Origin: Poriferisodalis sp965116715
GTDB taxonomy: Bacteria; Actinomycetota; Acidimicrobiia; Acidimicrobiales; Poriferisodalaceae
Reading direction: 5' to 3'
NCBI GenBank assembly: GCA_965116715.1
Contig: OZ220724.1
Coordinates: 1,984,001-2,048,000, forward strand
DNA: 64,000 nucleotides
Within the stretch, counting starts at the first letter, position 1; each line of letters opens with the position of its first letter. The translations under genes and the position numbers were made by a program. The notes beneath the pieces are model-generated. The model worked only from the letters and a program-made list of their open reading frames with translations, was not told where the DNA came from and searched no databases. This document shows positions 26,772 to 36,407 of this stretch, piece by piece.

Positions 26772-27079
26772 GCAGAGCCGCCAGGACCGCAAGCCCTGCA
26801 ACCTCCTCATACGCCGCCGCATCAAATTCTTGTATCCGTACGTGGACAATCGACAAGTGTCTGCGTACGGCGACATCTTCGGCTTGTTCACGTACGCGGA
26901 CAACCAACGAATGTCGCCGTTCGGTGACATTCCCAACATCTCCTCCTATGCGAGCTCAAGGAGCGTGCAATTGGCGGGCCCGTTGAGGAGACCGCGCCGG
27001 TCATCTGGGGACGAGATCATGCTGCCTACGCTCTGCTGAGCGACGTGCAAGAGATGCACTGTTGAAAGGAGTTCGTGAC
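26772..27079. other. Intergenic region with degenerate 27-nt repeats and a possible gene remnant
   Basis: This 308-bp stretch has no intact gene. Its middle holds the 27-nt repeat array at 26830-26964. From 26928 to 27065 another frame stays open and reads ELKERAIGGPVEETAPV then GRDHAAYALLSDVQ before a TGA. It lacks a start and may be the tail of a decayed gene. AAAGGAG at 27065-27071 is the ribosome site of the next gene. Confidence 0.5.
26830..26964. repeat. Five degenerate 27-nt (9-codon) tandem repeats
   Basis: Units begin at 26830, 26857, 26884, 26911 and 26938. In one frame they translate as LYPYVDNRQ, VSAYGDIFG, LFTYADNQR, MSPFGDIPN and ISSYASSRS, an x-x-x-(Y/F)-x-D-x pattern. No stop interrupts this frame, but no start or ribosome site is evident. 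The core CGTACG is self-complementary, so the opposite strand shows a similar peptide pattern. Confidence 0.75.
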
Positions 27080-27313
27080 ATGACGACATCACACTGGGGT
27101 TACGCAAGTGCCGAGAACACTCAGATCGTGCTCTCCGTGCTCAACACTCTGCGGAAACTCCACCATGTGATGGGAGAGAACTACTCCCGCGAATGGTGGT
27201 CGACGAGCAAAGCAGAACTGGATGGCCGAACACCATCGGAGGCCGTCATCGCTGGAGATCACGAGGCCGTAGCCGAGTTAGTCGACTCGTATCTCGATCC
27301 CAGTTTCGTGTAG
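27080..27313 (+). CDS. Small DUF2384-like (MbcA/ParS/Xre antitoxin C-terminal) protein
   Basis: The protein has 77 aa. The ATG at 27080 has AAAGGAG eight bases upstream. The second half (WWSTSKAELDGRTPSEAV then AGDHEAVAELVDSYLDP) resembles the toxin-binding DUF2384 domain of Xre/MbcA/ParS antitoxins, including the LDGRTPxEAL-like motif. No helix-turn-helix domain and no RES-domain toxin are next to it, so it looks solitary. A free antitoxin or remnant of a toxin-antitoxin pair is an inference. Confidence 0.6.
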   Translation: MTTSHWGYASAENTQIVLSVLNTLRKLHHVMGENYSREWWSTSKAELDGRTPSEAVIAGDHEAVAELVDSYLDPSFV

Positions 27314-27438
27314 CGGCCACGGCACCACCGCGCGCTACGCGCCGGCGGGTAGCTCCGCGGGCTTCGGTCCCCGTCTGCAACTACGTTGAGCGCGGCTGCA
27401 GGCCGTGCGCGGTGTGCGGAGAGCAACGGAGGAATGCT

Positions 27439-28227
27439 GTGGGGACGACGAAGCGACTGTCGACATTGAACCGGTCGATCGAGGGGCGGGTGGCGCTGAT
27501 CACCGGTGCGGGCATGGGCCAGGGCCGGGCAACGGCGCACCTGTTCGCCGACGAGGGCGCGCACGTGGCGGTCACCGACCTGGGCCAGGCCGAGGTGGAC
27601 GCCGTGGTGGCCGAGATCAACGACGCTGGCGGCTCGGCCGCGGGCTGGACGATGGACGTGGCCAACCGCGACCGCGTCAACCAGGTCACGAACGAGGCAG
27701 CCGAGCGTTTCGGCGGCATCGACCATCTCATCAACAACGCCGGCATCTCACGGTTCTCGCCGATCGACGACGAGGGCTACGAGGACAACTGGGCCATCTC
27801 GCTCGAGGTGCTGCTAACCGCCCACACCTACACGGTGCGGGCAGCGCTGCCGCACCTGCGCCAGTCCGACGCTGCCCGCATCGTGAACATCGCCTCCACC
27901 GAGGGCTGGGGTGCCACCAAGTTCGGTTCGCCCTACACGGCAGCCAAGCACGGCGTGATCGGGCTCACCAAATCGCTGGCAGTGGAGCTGGGCCGTGAGG
28001 GCATCACGGTCAACTGCATCTGCCCCGGCCCGATCCGCACCGCCATGACGGCGGAGATCTCCGAGGAGCACAAGACGATCTTCGCCAAGCGCCGCACCGC
28101 CCTGGGCCGCTACGCCGAGCCCGAGGAAGTGGCCCACGGCACCCTCAACTTCTGCCTGCCCGCCAGCCAATACATGACCGGCGCCGTGCTCCCCGTAGAC
28201 GGCGGCCTCCTCATCAAGAACGCCTGA
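27439..28227 (+). CDS. SDR family oxidoreductase
   Basis: The protein has 262 aa from the GTG at 27439, six bases after GGAGG. The open frame extends further upstream without a good ribosome site. It shows TGAGMGQG (cofactor loop), NNAG, IVNIAST with catalytic Ser, YTAAKHGVIGLTKSLAVELG and GAVLPVDGGLL. It is a classical NAD(P)-dependent short-chain dehydrogenase with unknown substrate. It is distinct in sequence from the SDR at 25989. Confidence 0.93.
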   Translation: MGTTKRLSTLNRSIEGRVALITGAGMGQGRATAHLFADEGAHVAVTDLGQAEVDAVVAEINDAGGSAAGWTMDVANRDRVNQVTNEAAERFGGIDHLINNAGISRFSPIDDEGYEDNWAISLEVLLTAHTYTVRAALPHLRQSDAARIVNIASTEGWGATKFGSPYTAAKHGVIGLTKSLAVELGREGITVNCICPGPIRTAMTAEISEEHKTIFAKRRTALGRYAEPEEVAHGTLNFCLPASQYMTGAVLPVDGGLLIKNA

Positions 28228-28272
28228 CCGATCCGGCGTCCAGCTGGCGTGACATTGGCGTGATCGGGCGTG

Positions 28273-28296
28273 CTGCATCATGATGATATGATGCAG
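28273..28296. promoter_or_regulatory. Palindrome overlapping the vapB start, probable VapBC operator
   Basis: A perfect inverted repeat of CTGCATCAT and ATGATGCAG separated by 6 nt ends 2 nt before the vapB ATG. Toxin-antitoxin complexes usually bind such sites to repress their own operon. The position is seen in the sequence; the binding is inferred. Confidence 0.65.
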
Positions 28297-28298
28297 TG

Positions 28299-28520
28299 AT
28301 GCGGACCACGATCGATCTGCCGGAGGATCTGCACGCTGTCGCCCGAGAGATGGCCCACCAGCAGCGCAAGTCGCTGAGTCAGGTGGTCTGTGAGCTGATC
28401 CGTCTCGCGCTCGGCCCCGCCGGCGAATCAACGGTTCCGGCGCCAGCCGGCGGGCTGCCCACCATCCAGATCGGCCGCGTCGTCACCGCCGAAGACGTCA
28501 GGTCGCTGGAGGACGAGTGA
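28299..28520 (+). CDS. vapB: VapB-type antitoxin
   Basis: The protein has 73 aa. MRTTIDLPEDLHAVAREMA and KSLSQVVCELIRLAL form a ribbon-helix-helix DNA-binding domain. The C-terminal half (IQIGRVVTAEDVRSLEDE) should wrap the VapC toxin. The ATG at 28299 is preferred over the GTG one codon earlier. A palindrome immediately upstream fits autoregulation. Its TGA overlaps the GTG of the toxin gene by 4 nt. Confidence 0.88.
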   Translation: MRTTIDLPEDLHAVAREMAHQQRKSLSQVVCELIRLALGPAGESTVPAPAGGLPTIQIGRVVTAEDVRSLEDE

Positions 28521-28915
28521 CGGCAGCTCTAGCCGACGCCAACGTCCTCATTGCCCTGACCGTCGAAGACCATGTGCATCATCGCCAGGCGCGAGCGTGG
28601 TTCGAAAGCCACACCGATGAACTGGCTACCTGTCCGATCACCCAAGGCGCCCTGCTGAGATTCCTCATTCGGGAGGGCGTCGGCCCGCGCGACGCACTCG
28701 GCGCGTTGAGGCACATTCAGTCACTGCCCCAGCACGCCTTCTGGGCCGACGAGATCGGATTCGACGCAATGGTGCTCGCCGGTGTGATCGGACACCGCCA
28801 GGTCACCGACGCCTATCTCGCTGCACTGGCACGACACTTCGGCGGTCAGTTGGTGACCCTCGATCGCGGACTCGCCGCGCAGCATCCCGAGACAGCCCAG
28901 CTCATCGGCGTCTGA
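28517..28915 (+). CDS. vapC: VapC-type PIN-domain ribonuclease toxin
   Basis: The protein has 132 aa and a GTG start inside the end of vapB (GTGA overlap), giving coupled translation. PIN-domain acidic residues are visible in LADANVLIALT, VTDAYLAALARHFGG and VTLDRGLAA. It is a Mg-dependent RNase held inactive by VapB; members usually cut tRNA or rRNA. The target cannot be told from the sequence. Confidence 0.9.
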   Translation: MTAALADANVLIALTVEDHVHHRQARAWFESHTDELATCPITQGALLRFLIREGVGPRDALGALRHIQSLPQHAFWADEIGFDAMVLAGVIGHRQVTDAYLAALARHFGGQLVTLDRGLAAQHPETAQLIGV

Positions 28916-28992
28916 TCGCTCCGGCAGGCCGCCGCACCAACCGAGTTCAGGCGTCGGGAAGCGGTGAGACGCTCCGGTGCCGCGCTTCGGGG

Positions 28993-31900
28993 CTACTGGG
29001 AGCGGGTGATGGACACCGTGTGGGTGTCGTCGTCATCCGCGGTGACCGTGATGGTGTAACCCTCAACAGTCACCGACTCGCCCACTTCCAGCACGGGAAA
29101 GTCGCCTACCTGGCCGTTGCCGCTGTCTCCTGCCACCCGTAGGGGCAGCCGCCCCGTCGCTAGCAGGCTGTCGACGGTGTACACCAGCACACCTTCGGTG
29201 ATGAGCCGCGGGAAGCTGGTGCTGGCACCGGTGTCGTCCGCCTGGAAGGAGCGTGGCGCGTCGTAGCCCAGCTTGCGCCGGCTCTCGACCACGATCATCT
29301 CCCGGTTGTTGAGCGGAACGACAGCCATGGCAGTGCCGTCGCCTGGCTGTGCGACCGGCGACAGCGTCACCGTGATCGCTTCGGTCTCGCCGGTTGCTGG
29401 TTCGTTGAGGCAGCTGACCTGCGACTCGCTCAGCCAGCCGAGCTGCCACCGACTCCATGCCAGCATTTCCTCGATGCGCAAGTGGCGTCTGTACGCCGTC
29501 GAGGCGTAGCCGTCGGGGTATTGCCAATCGTGGGCCAGACGGGGATCGTCCTCGTCAGCAAGAAAGTACGCCCACATGTTCATGCGGCCCCACTCCGAGG
29601 CAATCCACGCCCGCCCGCTGGGCGCGTCCGGGCGCGCATGCACACCGCTGTCATAGGGGTAGAGGTCTGCCAAGCCGAGGTTGTGGGTGAGCTCGTGCGA
29701 TGCGACCGATCCCCACGTGTAGGGCTCACGCTCGGCGCCGAGATGTGCGCTGTTGACGAGCGACGAGGGCCAGGTGCCGACTGACGTGCTGATGGAAGGA
29801 TGGGCGAATCCCCCGCCACCGAAGTGGTTGCCGGCAAGCACGACCATGACGGTGTCGATGTCCGCGAAGTCGAAGTCCGGCGCAGCGAGCTCGACTGCGT
29901 GGATGATGGCGCCAGATGTCACCGCTTGGTTGTGCAGCTGATTGGTGCTGACGAAACTGCCGAAGGGCCGCTCGGAACGCAGCCAGACGTGATGCGGGAC
30001 GAATTCGACGTCGAGTTGGCCGTAGCTGACCGACTCGAGGTAGTCCTCCACGTAGGGCAGTCCCTGCGCAGCCTCGTCCTCGGTGGTGTGGCCGGCTTCG
30101 GCGTCGGGAAAGTCCATGAACAGCACCGCCACCTTCAGCGTGCCGTCCGAAGGTGCAGCCCAGCGTGGCAACGGGAATCCAGCGGTGGTGGCGGTGATGC
30201 CCTGCGGCCGGCACTGTGACGCTCCATCGAGGACCTTCTCGCCGCTGGCGCCCGACACGTACGCCCGATGCTTGCCGTCTGCATCGATCGTGTGGAAGGC
30301 GATGAGCTGCCCGTCGGGTGACCAGCGGGGCGCGAGGGCCCGGCCTTCGAACTCGAACACGACCTCTTCGTTGAAACCGTCAATGTCAGCGATGACGAGC
30401 TGAGTGTGCGAGCGGTCTCCACGGACGAAGGCGAGCCGCTGGCCGTCGGGCGACCATGACACTCCGGAGTTGAAGTACACGCCGAATTGCACTCGCTGTG
30501 CGTCGCTGCCGTCGCTGTCGGACAGCCACAAGGCCCCGCCAGCCACGTAGGCGAGCTGCGTGCCGTCAGGCGACCACGCGGGCGAGTACTCCCAAGCACC
30601 CCCCGTATTGAGGGCCCTCGGCTTGTTGCCGTACGACGACATCACCACGATGTGACGGTCGCTGTCCAGCCGCTGGCCTTCGGCGTCGCGGCCGCCGCCG
30701 GCCATTCGCTCGAACGCGATCTTCTTGCCGTCGGGCGACCAGGTGGGCCAGCGGTCCACGACGTCGCCTTCGGTGCGCTGGTTGTTGTGGCTGCCGTCCA
30801 CGTTGACAGTCCAGATGTGGGAATCCCAGTGGTCGCCGTCCTGGTACCCGCGTGCGTAGGCGATCCGGTCGCCGAGCGGCGACCACACGGCATAGGCCTG
30901 GTAGCCACCGTTGGAGGGAACGAGGCGGCGCCGGTCGGTGCCGTCATTGTTGACGAGCCAGATGGCGCCGCCTTGGGTGTAGACGAGCTGGCTGCAGTCG
31001 GGCGACCAGGCGGGATCTTCGGCATTAGCGGCTGAGATGAGTTGGCGGGGCTCGTCGTTGATGGAGCCGCCGCAGGTGCCGGGGGGAACGATGCTGGGAT
31101 CAGCCTCTTGCTCTTCGGCTGCTTCCTCGTCGTCTTCGGCTTGTTCGGCCGTGGCTTCGCCGGTGACGTAGGCGTCGATGGCGGCCTGCGACACGGCCGC
31201 GTCGCCGCCGAAGACGTGCAACTCGATGCTGTCGTGGGCCTGACGCGCCGCATCGAGGTAGCCGGCCGTGTCGGGCGGGATCTGTTTGGGGTCTGCGAGC
31301 ACGAGCGGGGCGCAGAGGCGCGCCAGCAGCGGTGCTGCGCTGAAGGAGTCGAACGGCACGCGGGCTCGGGCCAGGCCGATGGTGCTGGTGGCAAAGCACG
31401 GCTCGCCCGCAGCGTCGGTGTAACGGTCCGTCACCAGTTCGGCGGCCTTGACCGCGGTGTCGTAGCGAGTGCTGCCCGCCACGCGGGTCACGTCGATGCC
31501 CAGGTCCTTGACGGACTGCTCGACGACGTCGCTGAGCGCTGCAGTGCCGCCCATCAGCACCACATGGGAGATCTCGGCGTCGCCCAGGTAGCCGGCCACC
31601 CCGGCGTGCAGCTCGCCGGGCGGGGTGAGCAGCACTGAATGGCTGCCGCGGGCGGCAAACGGCCCTGGCACCAGCGCATCGGCGAATACCTCGCCGCTGG
31701 CCACGATGGCGGTGCTGCCCTTGTCGCCCATCACGCCCGGGGTGACTCGACGGGCTGCGGCGACCCCGGTGCGGTACCGGTTGTCGCCCGCAACGCGCTC
31801 GGCCGACACGCCGGCTTCGTCGAGGGCCGCGAGCACCCCGACGCCGACGCCGCGGCCAGGCCCGTGATCGCCGCCTGCTTGTTCGGGGCCGATCACCAGC

Positions 31901-32301
31901 GCCTTGGAAATCCCGACCCGCTGCACGAACGCACGAGCATCGGCCCGCAGCTCGCCCGGCGGGGTCATCAGCACCGGTGCCCCCAACGCTCCTGCCACCG
32001 GCGCGGCCACCACGGCATCGGTCCAGCGCTCCCCCGACACCAGCACAAGCCACTCCAATGAGCCGCCTGCCTCCTCTGCGAACGCCTCAGCGATCAGCAG
32101 TGACGTGGCGTACCGATCCGGGCCGCCGTAACGGACGCGCGAGACGTCGGCGCCGTCGCCTGAGCCGTCATCATCGGCGTCGTCCGCGACGTCGACTGCG
32201 ACGTCATGTTCAGCAGCCGCCGCCGGAGTGGCCGCAAGCGCCAGCACAGCGCTGAGCGCGGCCAGCAAGGCGATACCGACACGACGCATCCCCGGCAACA
32301 T
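28993..32301 (-). CDS. CWB2 / TolB-like propeller / M6-like metallopeptidase surface protein (intact paralogue)
   Basis: The protein has 1102 aa. The start MLPGMRRVG is supported by a paralogue with the same spacing (MFARMRRLG). After the signal peptide (~1-30) come three CWB2 repeats at ~53-160, ~165-270 and ~272-380, with RYGGPDRYATS, VVLMGGTAALSD and RVAGSTRYDTA. Six WSPDG-type strands at ~430-665 form a TolB/PD40 beta-propeller. The peptidase domain at ~715-960 has HELTHNLGLADLYPYD at 869-884. This matches the HExxHxxGxxD zinc site of M6 (immune inhibitor A-like) peptidases. A beta domain follows. It is likely a secreted, wall-attached protease. Two damaged paralogues lie at 32378-35650 and 51500-54744. 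Confidence 0.92.
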   Translation of the reverse strand: MLPGMRRVGIALLAALSAVLALAATPAAAAEHDVAVDVADDADDDGSGDGADVSRVRYGGPDRYATSLLIAEAFAEEAGGSLEWLVLVSGERWTDAVVAAPVAGALGAPVLMTPPGELRADARAFVQRVGISKALVIGPEQAGGDHGPGRGVGVGVLAALDEAGVSAERVAGDNRYRTGVAAARRVTPGVMGDKGSTAIVASGEVFADALVPGPFAARGSHSVLLTPPGELHAGVAGYLGDAEISHVVLMGGTAALSDVVEQSVKDLGIDVTRVAGSTRYDTAVKAAELVTDRYTDAAGEPCFATSTIGLARARVPFDSFSAAPLLARLCAPLVLADPKQIPPDTAGYLDAARQAHDSIELHVFGGDAAVSQAAIDAYVTGEATAEQAEDDEEAAEEQEADPSIVPPGTCGGSINDEPRQLISAANAEDPAWSPDCSQLVYTQGGAIWLVNNDGTDRRRLVPSNGGYQAYAVWSPLGDRIAYARGYQDGDHWDSHIWTVNVDGSHNNQRTEGDVVDRWPTWSPDGKKIAFERMAGGGRDAEGQRLDSDRHIVVMSSYGNKPRALNTGGAWEYSPAWSPDGTQLAYVAGGALWLSDSDGSDAQRVQFGVYFNSGVSWSPDGQRLAFVRGDRSHTQLVIADIDGFNEEVVFEFEGRALAPRWSPDGQLIAFHTIDADGKHRAYVSGASGEKVLDGASQCRPQGITATTAGFPLPRWAAPSDGTLKVAVLFMDFPDAEAGHTTEDEAAQGLPYVEDYLESVSYGQLDVEFVPHHVWLRSERPFGSFVSTNQLHNQAVTSGAIIHAVELAAPDFDFADIDTVMVVLAGNHFGGGGFAHPSISTSVGTWPSSLVNSAHLGAEREPYTWGSVASHELTHNLGLADLYPYDSGVHARPDAPSGRAWIASEWGRMNMWAYFLADEDDPRLAHDWQYPDGYASTAYRRHLRIEEMLAWSRWQLGWLSESQVSCLNEPATGETEAITVTLSPVAQPGDGTAMAVVPLNNREMIVVESRRKLGYDAPRSFQADDTGASTSFPRLITEGVLVYTVDSLLATGRLPLRVAGDSGNGQVGDFPVLEVGESVTVEGYTITVTADDDDTHTVSITRSQ

Positions 32302-32377
32302 AATGTCGGCTATCAGGCGGTGTTCGCGGGCCTCCTAGTCCAGATGCAGTTCTCCGCAAGCGTCGAACGTGCCGCCG

Positions 32378-35300
32378 CTAGCTGCTGCGGGTGATGGAGA
32401 CCGTATGGGTGTCGCCGTCATCCGCGGTGACCGTGATGGTGTAGCCGAAGACGGTGGCCGATTCGCCCGGTTGCAGCACGGGATAGTCCTCGACTTGGCC
32501 GTTGCCGGCGTCGCCTGCGATCTTGACTGGCAACTGGCCGCTGCCGACGATGGTGTCGACGGTGTACACGAGCACACCCTCTTCGAGCAGCGCACGCCAT
32601 CTCGCGGATCCCCCGTCGGGCCAGGTGTAGGTGGTGTCGCGGTCATAGCCGATTCTGCGGCGGCTCTCGATCACGATGACTCGGCGATGATCGATCGGCA
32701 CCGCGGCCATGGCGACCGCGCCACCGGTACGCGCGATCGGTGCCAGCGTGACGGTGGCCTCGTCGTCAATGACACAGGCCGCCTGGCGCTCATGCAGCCA
32801 GCCGAGCTGCCAGCGGCTCCACGCCAGCATCTCCTGCGCAGCACGGGACCTGTGGACATAGTCGGTCCAGGTGCTGCCGTCGGCCCGGCGACCTCGGCGC
32901 TGCAGCCGTTCGTCCTCCTCGGCTGCGAGGAATTACGCGCTGAGCCCCATGCGGCCGAAGTCGATCGATATCCACTCCTGCCGGTCGGGCGCATCAGGCC
33001 GCTCGCGGACGCTGCCGTCGTAGGGGTACATGTCCAGCAGGCCGAGATTGTGAGCCAGCTCGTGGACTGCGGTGGCGCCCCAGTCGCGGAGTTCGCCCGG
33101 CTCGTCCTTCGGAAAGACGCCAACCAGGTGCGCGGGCAGCGTCTGGCCGTCAGCCTCAATCGAACCACCGGCAACACCGCCGCCGAAGTGGGTGCTGGGC
33201 AGGATCACAGCGACGCTGTGAACGCCACTGAAGTCCACGTCGTCGTCGGCGAGCTGGAGCACATCCTGATAGAACGCCTCTCCCCGCTCATGGCTTGCGG
33301 CGACTCCCGGCGTGCCGATAGCGCTCACTCCGAGGTAGTGCTGGTAGCCCTCAGGCGTTCGCAGCCACTGGTGGTGGGGCACCCATTCGAGGTCAAGCTT
33401 GCGGTAACTGGACTTCTCCAGGTACTCCTCGGCCCATTCCAAGCTCCGCGCAGCCTCCTGCTGGGTGGTGTGGGCGGCTTGCGCGTCGGGGAAGTCCACG
33501 AACAGCACCGCCACCCGCAGCGTGCCCCTTGCCGAGGGTGCCCAGTCGGGCAGCGGGAACCCTGCTGTGGTGCCGCGCTGCGTGCCAGCCGGCCTGCAGT
33601 CCGCGGCGATGGGAGGTGGTTCGCCGCTTGCGCCCACCACATAGACGCGGTACTTGTCCTCGTCGTCGATGGTGCGGAAGGCGATGCGCTGCCCGTCGGG
33701 CGACCAGCGTGGGTTGAGGGCGCGGAGGCCCTCGTCGAAGACGGTCTCTTCGGCGATGCCGTCGATATCGGCGATGACGATGGACGTCGCGGTTCCGTCG
33801 CCGCGCGTGAAGGCGATGCGCTGCCCGTCGGGCGACCAGGACAGGCCGCCGTAGACGTACACACCTGCGTGCAAGCGGCGGGGGTTGCTGCCGTCGGGCT
33901 CCGACACCACCACATAGCCATCGGCCTCATAGGCAAGCTGTGTCCCGTCGGGCGACCACGCCGGGGACTGCTCCCACCGGCCACCCTCGTTGAGCGCTCG
34001 CGGCTGGTCGCCGGACGACGTCATCACGACGATGTGACGGTCGGCGTCGATCAGCTGGCCATGCTCGTCGCGGCCGCTGCCGGTCAGGCGCTCGAACGCG
34101 ATCTCGCTGCTGTCGGGCGACCAGGCGGGCCAACGGTCGACGACGTCGCCTTCGGTGCGCTGGCTGTTGAGGCCGCCGTCGATGTTGACGGTCCAGATAT
34201 GCGACAACCAGTGTCCGTCGTCGTTGCGGTGGTCTCGCACGTAGGCAACCCGGGTGCCGTCGGGCGACCACGCCGGGGAGTGCAGGTGGTTGCCGTCACG
34301 GCGGACCAGCTCCCGCGCGAAGATGCCGTCGTTGCTCACCGTCCACAGCGAGCCGTCCTGGGAGTAGACGAGCTCGGAGCAGTCGGGCGACCATGCGGCA
34401 TCCCTGGCATCGGTCGAGGGCACGAGCTGCACCGGCTCGTCGTCGATGGCGCCGCCGCAGGTGCCTGCGGGCAGGACGCCGGGGGCAGTGCTGGGCTCAT
34501 CGCTATCTGCCTCGTCGCCGGTGGCCGTGCCGTCGTCGGGTTCCTCTCCGGCGCGGTAGGCGTCGATGGCGGCCTGCGACACGGCCGCGTCGCCGCCGAA
34601 CACCCGCAGAGCCACGACGTCGTGCTGTTCGCGGGCAGCGTCGAGGAAGCCTGCGGTGTCGGCGGGAATCTTGCCGGGGTCGGCGAGCACCAGCGGGGCG
34701 CACAGCCTGCCCAGCAGCGGCGCAGCGCTGAACGAGTCGAACGGCACACGAGCCCGGGCCACGCCGATGGTGCTGGTGGCAAAGCACGGCTCGCCCGCAG
34801 CGTCGGCGTAGCGGCCCGTCACCAGTTCGGCTGCCTTGACCGCGGTGTCATAGCGAGTGCTGCCCGCCACACGGGTCACATCGATGCCCAAGTCCTTGAC
34901 GGACCGCTCGACGGCTTCGCTGAGCGCTGCAGTGCCGCCCATCAGCACAACATGGGAGATCTCGGCGCCGCCCAGGTAGGCGGCCACCCCGGCGTGCAGC
35001 TCGCCGGGCGGGGTCAGCAGCACCGGATGGCTGCCGCGGGCAGCGTACGGGCCGGCCACCAGCGCATCGGCGAACACCTCGCCGCTGGCCACGATGACGG
35101 TGCGGCCCAGACCGCCCATCGCTCCAGGCGTGACCCGCTCAACAGCAGCCACGCCCGTGCCGAAACGGTCATCGCCCGCCACACGTACCGCTGAGATGCC
35201 GGCCGCCTCGAGCGCTGCGAGCACCCCGGCGCCCACGCCGCGCCCTGGGCCGTGCCCGCCGCCGCTCGCATCGGGCCCCACCACCACCGCGCTCGACACA

Positions 35301-35650
35301 CCCACTCGCTGCAGAAACTGCAGCGCATCGGCCCGCAGCTCGTCGGGCGGGGCCATCAGCACCGGCGCACCCAGCGCGCCCGCCACCGGCGCTGCAACGA
35401 CAGCATCAGTCCACCGCCGACCAGACACCAGCACCACCGATGACAGCGAGCCTCCGGCCTCGGCGGCCACCGCCTCGGCAACCTGCAGCGACGTCTCATA
35501 CCTGTCGGCGCCGCCATAGCGGATCACCGACACACCCGAGCCGTCGTCCTCAGCGGCACCCGCCGCGGCAGCCGGAAGCACCAGCACACCGCTGATCGCG
35601 ACCAGCGCGGCCATCAAGCCGATACCGAGCCGACGCATTCTCGCAAACAT
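32378..35650 (-). pseudogene. CWB2 / TolB-like / M6-like peptidase paralogue with in-frame stop
   Basis: The start is at 35650 (MFARMRRLG). The frame gives the signal peptide, three CWB2 repeats, the WSPDG propeller and an M6-like site, HELAHNLGLLDMYPYD. A TAA at 32933-32935 then ends it after 905 residues. The same frame continues without interruption to 32378, giving FLAAEEDERL, EMLAWSRWQLGWL and VSITRSS as in the intact paralogue. One base change, from a Tyr or Gln codon, would explain the stop. The truncated product keeps the peptidase core but loses ~185 C-terminal residues, so it may still act. It lies 76 bp upstream of the intact copy and may be cotranscribed with it. The intergenic IR ATAGCG/CGCTAT (35670-35683) lies before it. 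Confidence 0.85.
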
Positions 35651-35704
35651 AACGAGTACTATCGCGCGGATAGCGCTCGCTATTGACGGCTGTTGCGGCG
35701 TCTG

Positions 35705-36292
35705 TCAGTCCGCGGAGGCGGTGCTGGCGGTCTCGGTGCCAATGGCGGGGATGCCCATGTCCTCGTAGGTGGCCATCGGGAAGTAGGGCACGCCGAGATC
35801 GTCGAAGGAGCGGCGGGCGTCGTCGCCCCGATCGGCCAGCGTGACCGCGGCCACCACCTGCGCCCCGGTTGCCCGGACGTTCTCGTAGGCCTTCAGGATC
35901 GACCCGCCGGTGGTCACCACATCGTCGATCAGCAGCACCCGGTGGCTTTCGCCGATGCGGGTGCCCTCGACCAGCCGGTTGGTGCCGCGGCCTTTGGCTT
36001 CCTTGCGCACGATGAACCAGCTCGCACCGCTCACCACCGCGATGGCAGCGCACAGTGCGTCGGCCCCCAGGGTCAGGCCGCCGACGGCGTCGAATTCGAC
36101 CTCGGCACCGATCACCCGCTCGGTGATGGCCTCAGCAGCCAGCCGCAGGTCACGCCCGGCACCCAGCGCCACCTTGCCGTCGATGAAGTAACGGGAGTAG
36201 TTGCCCGAGGCAAGCTGGACTGGCTGAGGAAGCTCCGTGAGCCCCTTCGTTCGCAGTATCTCCAGCAGCCTCTCGCTACCGCCCATGTTCAT
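35705..36292 (-). CDS. pyrE: Orotate phosphoribosyltransferase
   Basis: The protein has 195 aa from the ATG at 36292 (MNMGGSERLLEILRTKG). It joins orotate to PRPP to make OMP in pyrimidine synthesis. The PRPP-binding loop VLLIDDVVTTGGSIL and the catalytic-loop region FIVRKEAKGRGTNRLVEG are present, with GNYSRYFIDGK near the N-terminus. No other pyr gene is close. It follows a CWB2 gene by 115 bp on the same strand, so it may be read from the surface-protein operon. Confidence 0.95.
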   Translation of the reverse strand: MNMGGSERLLEILRTKGLTELPQPVQLASGNYSRYFIDGKVALGAGRDLRLAAEAITERVIGAEVEFDAVGGLTLGADALCAAIAVVSGASWFIVRKEAKGRGTNRLVEGTRIGESHRVLLIDDVVTTGGSILKAYENVRATGAQVVAAVTLADRGDDARRSFDDLGVPYFPMATYEDMGIPAIGTETASTASAD

Positions 36293-36407
36293 CGCTGCCA
36301 CACAGAATTCTTGAGATCCCGTCGTCTCCCGAGACAAGCGTAGGACTGCGGGAGGCATTCCTGAGTTGGCACGATGGCAATCTCCAGAGTCGTTGCTCCC
36401 GGAGGCC

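Noticed and set aside
32369..35194. 941-codon open frame on the plus strand
   Set aside because: Antisense to the interrupted peptidase paralogue; repeats in it mirror the CWB2 and WSPDG repeats of the real gene.
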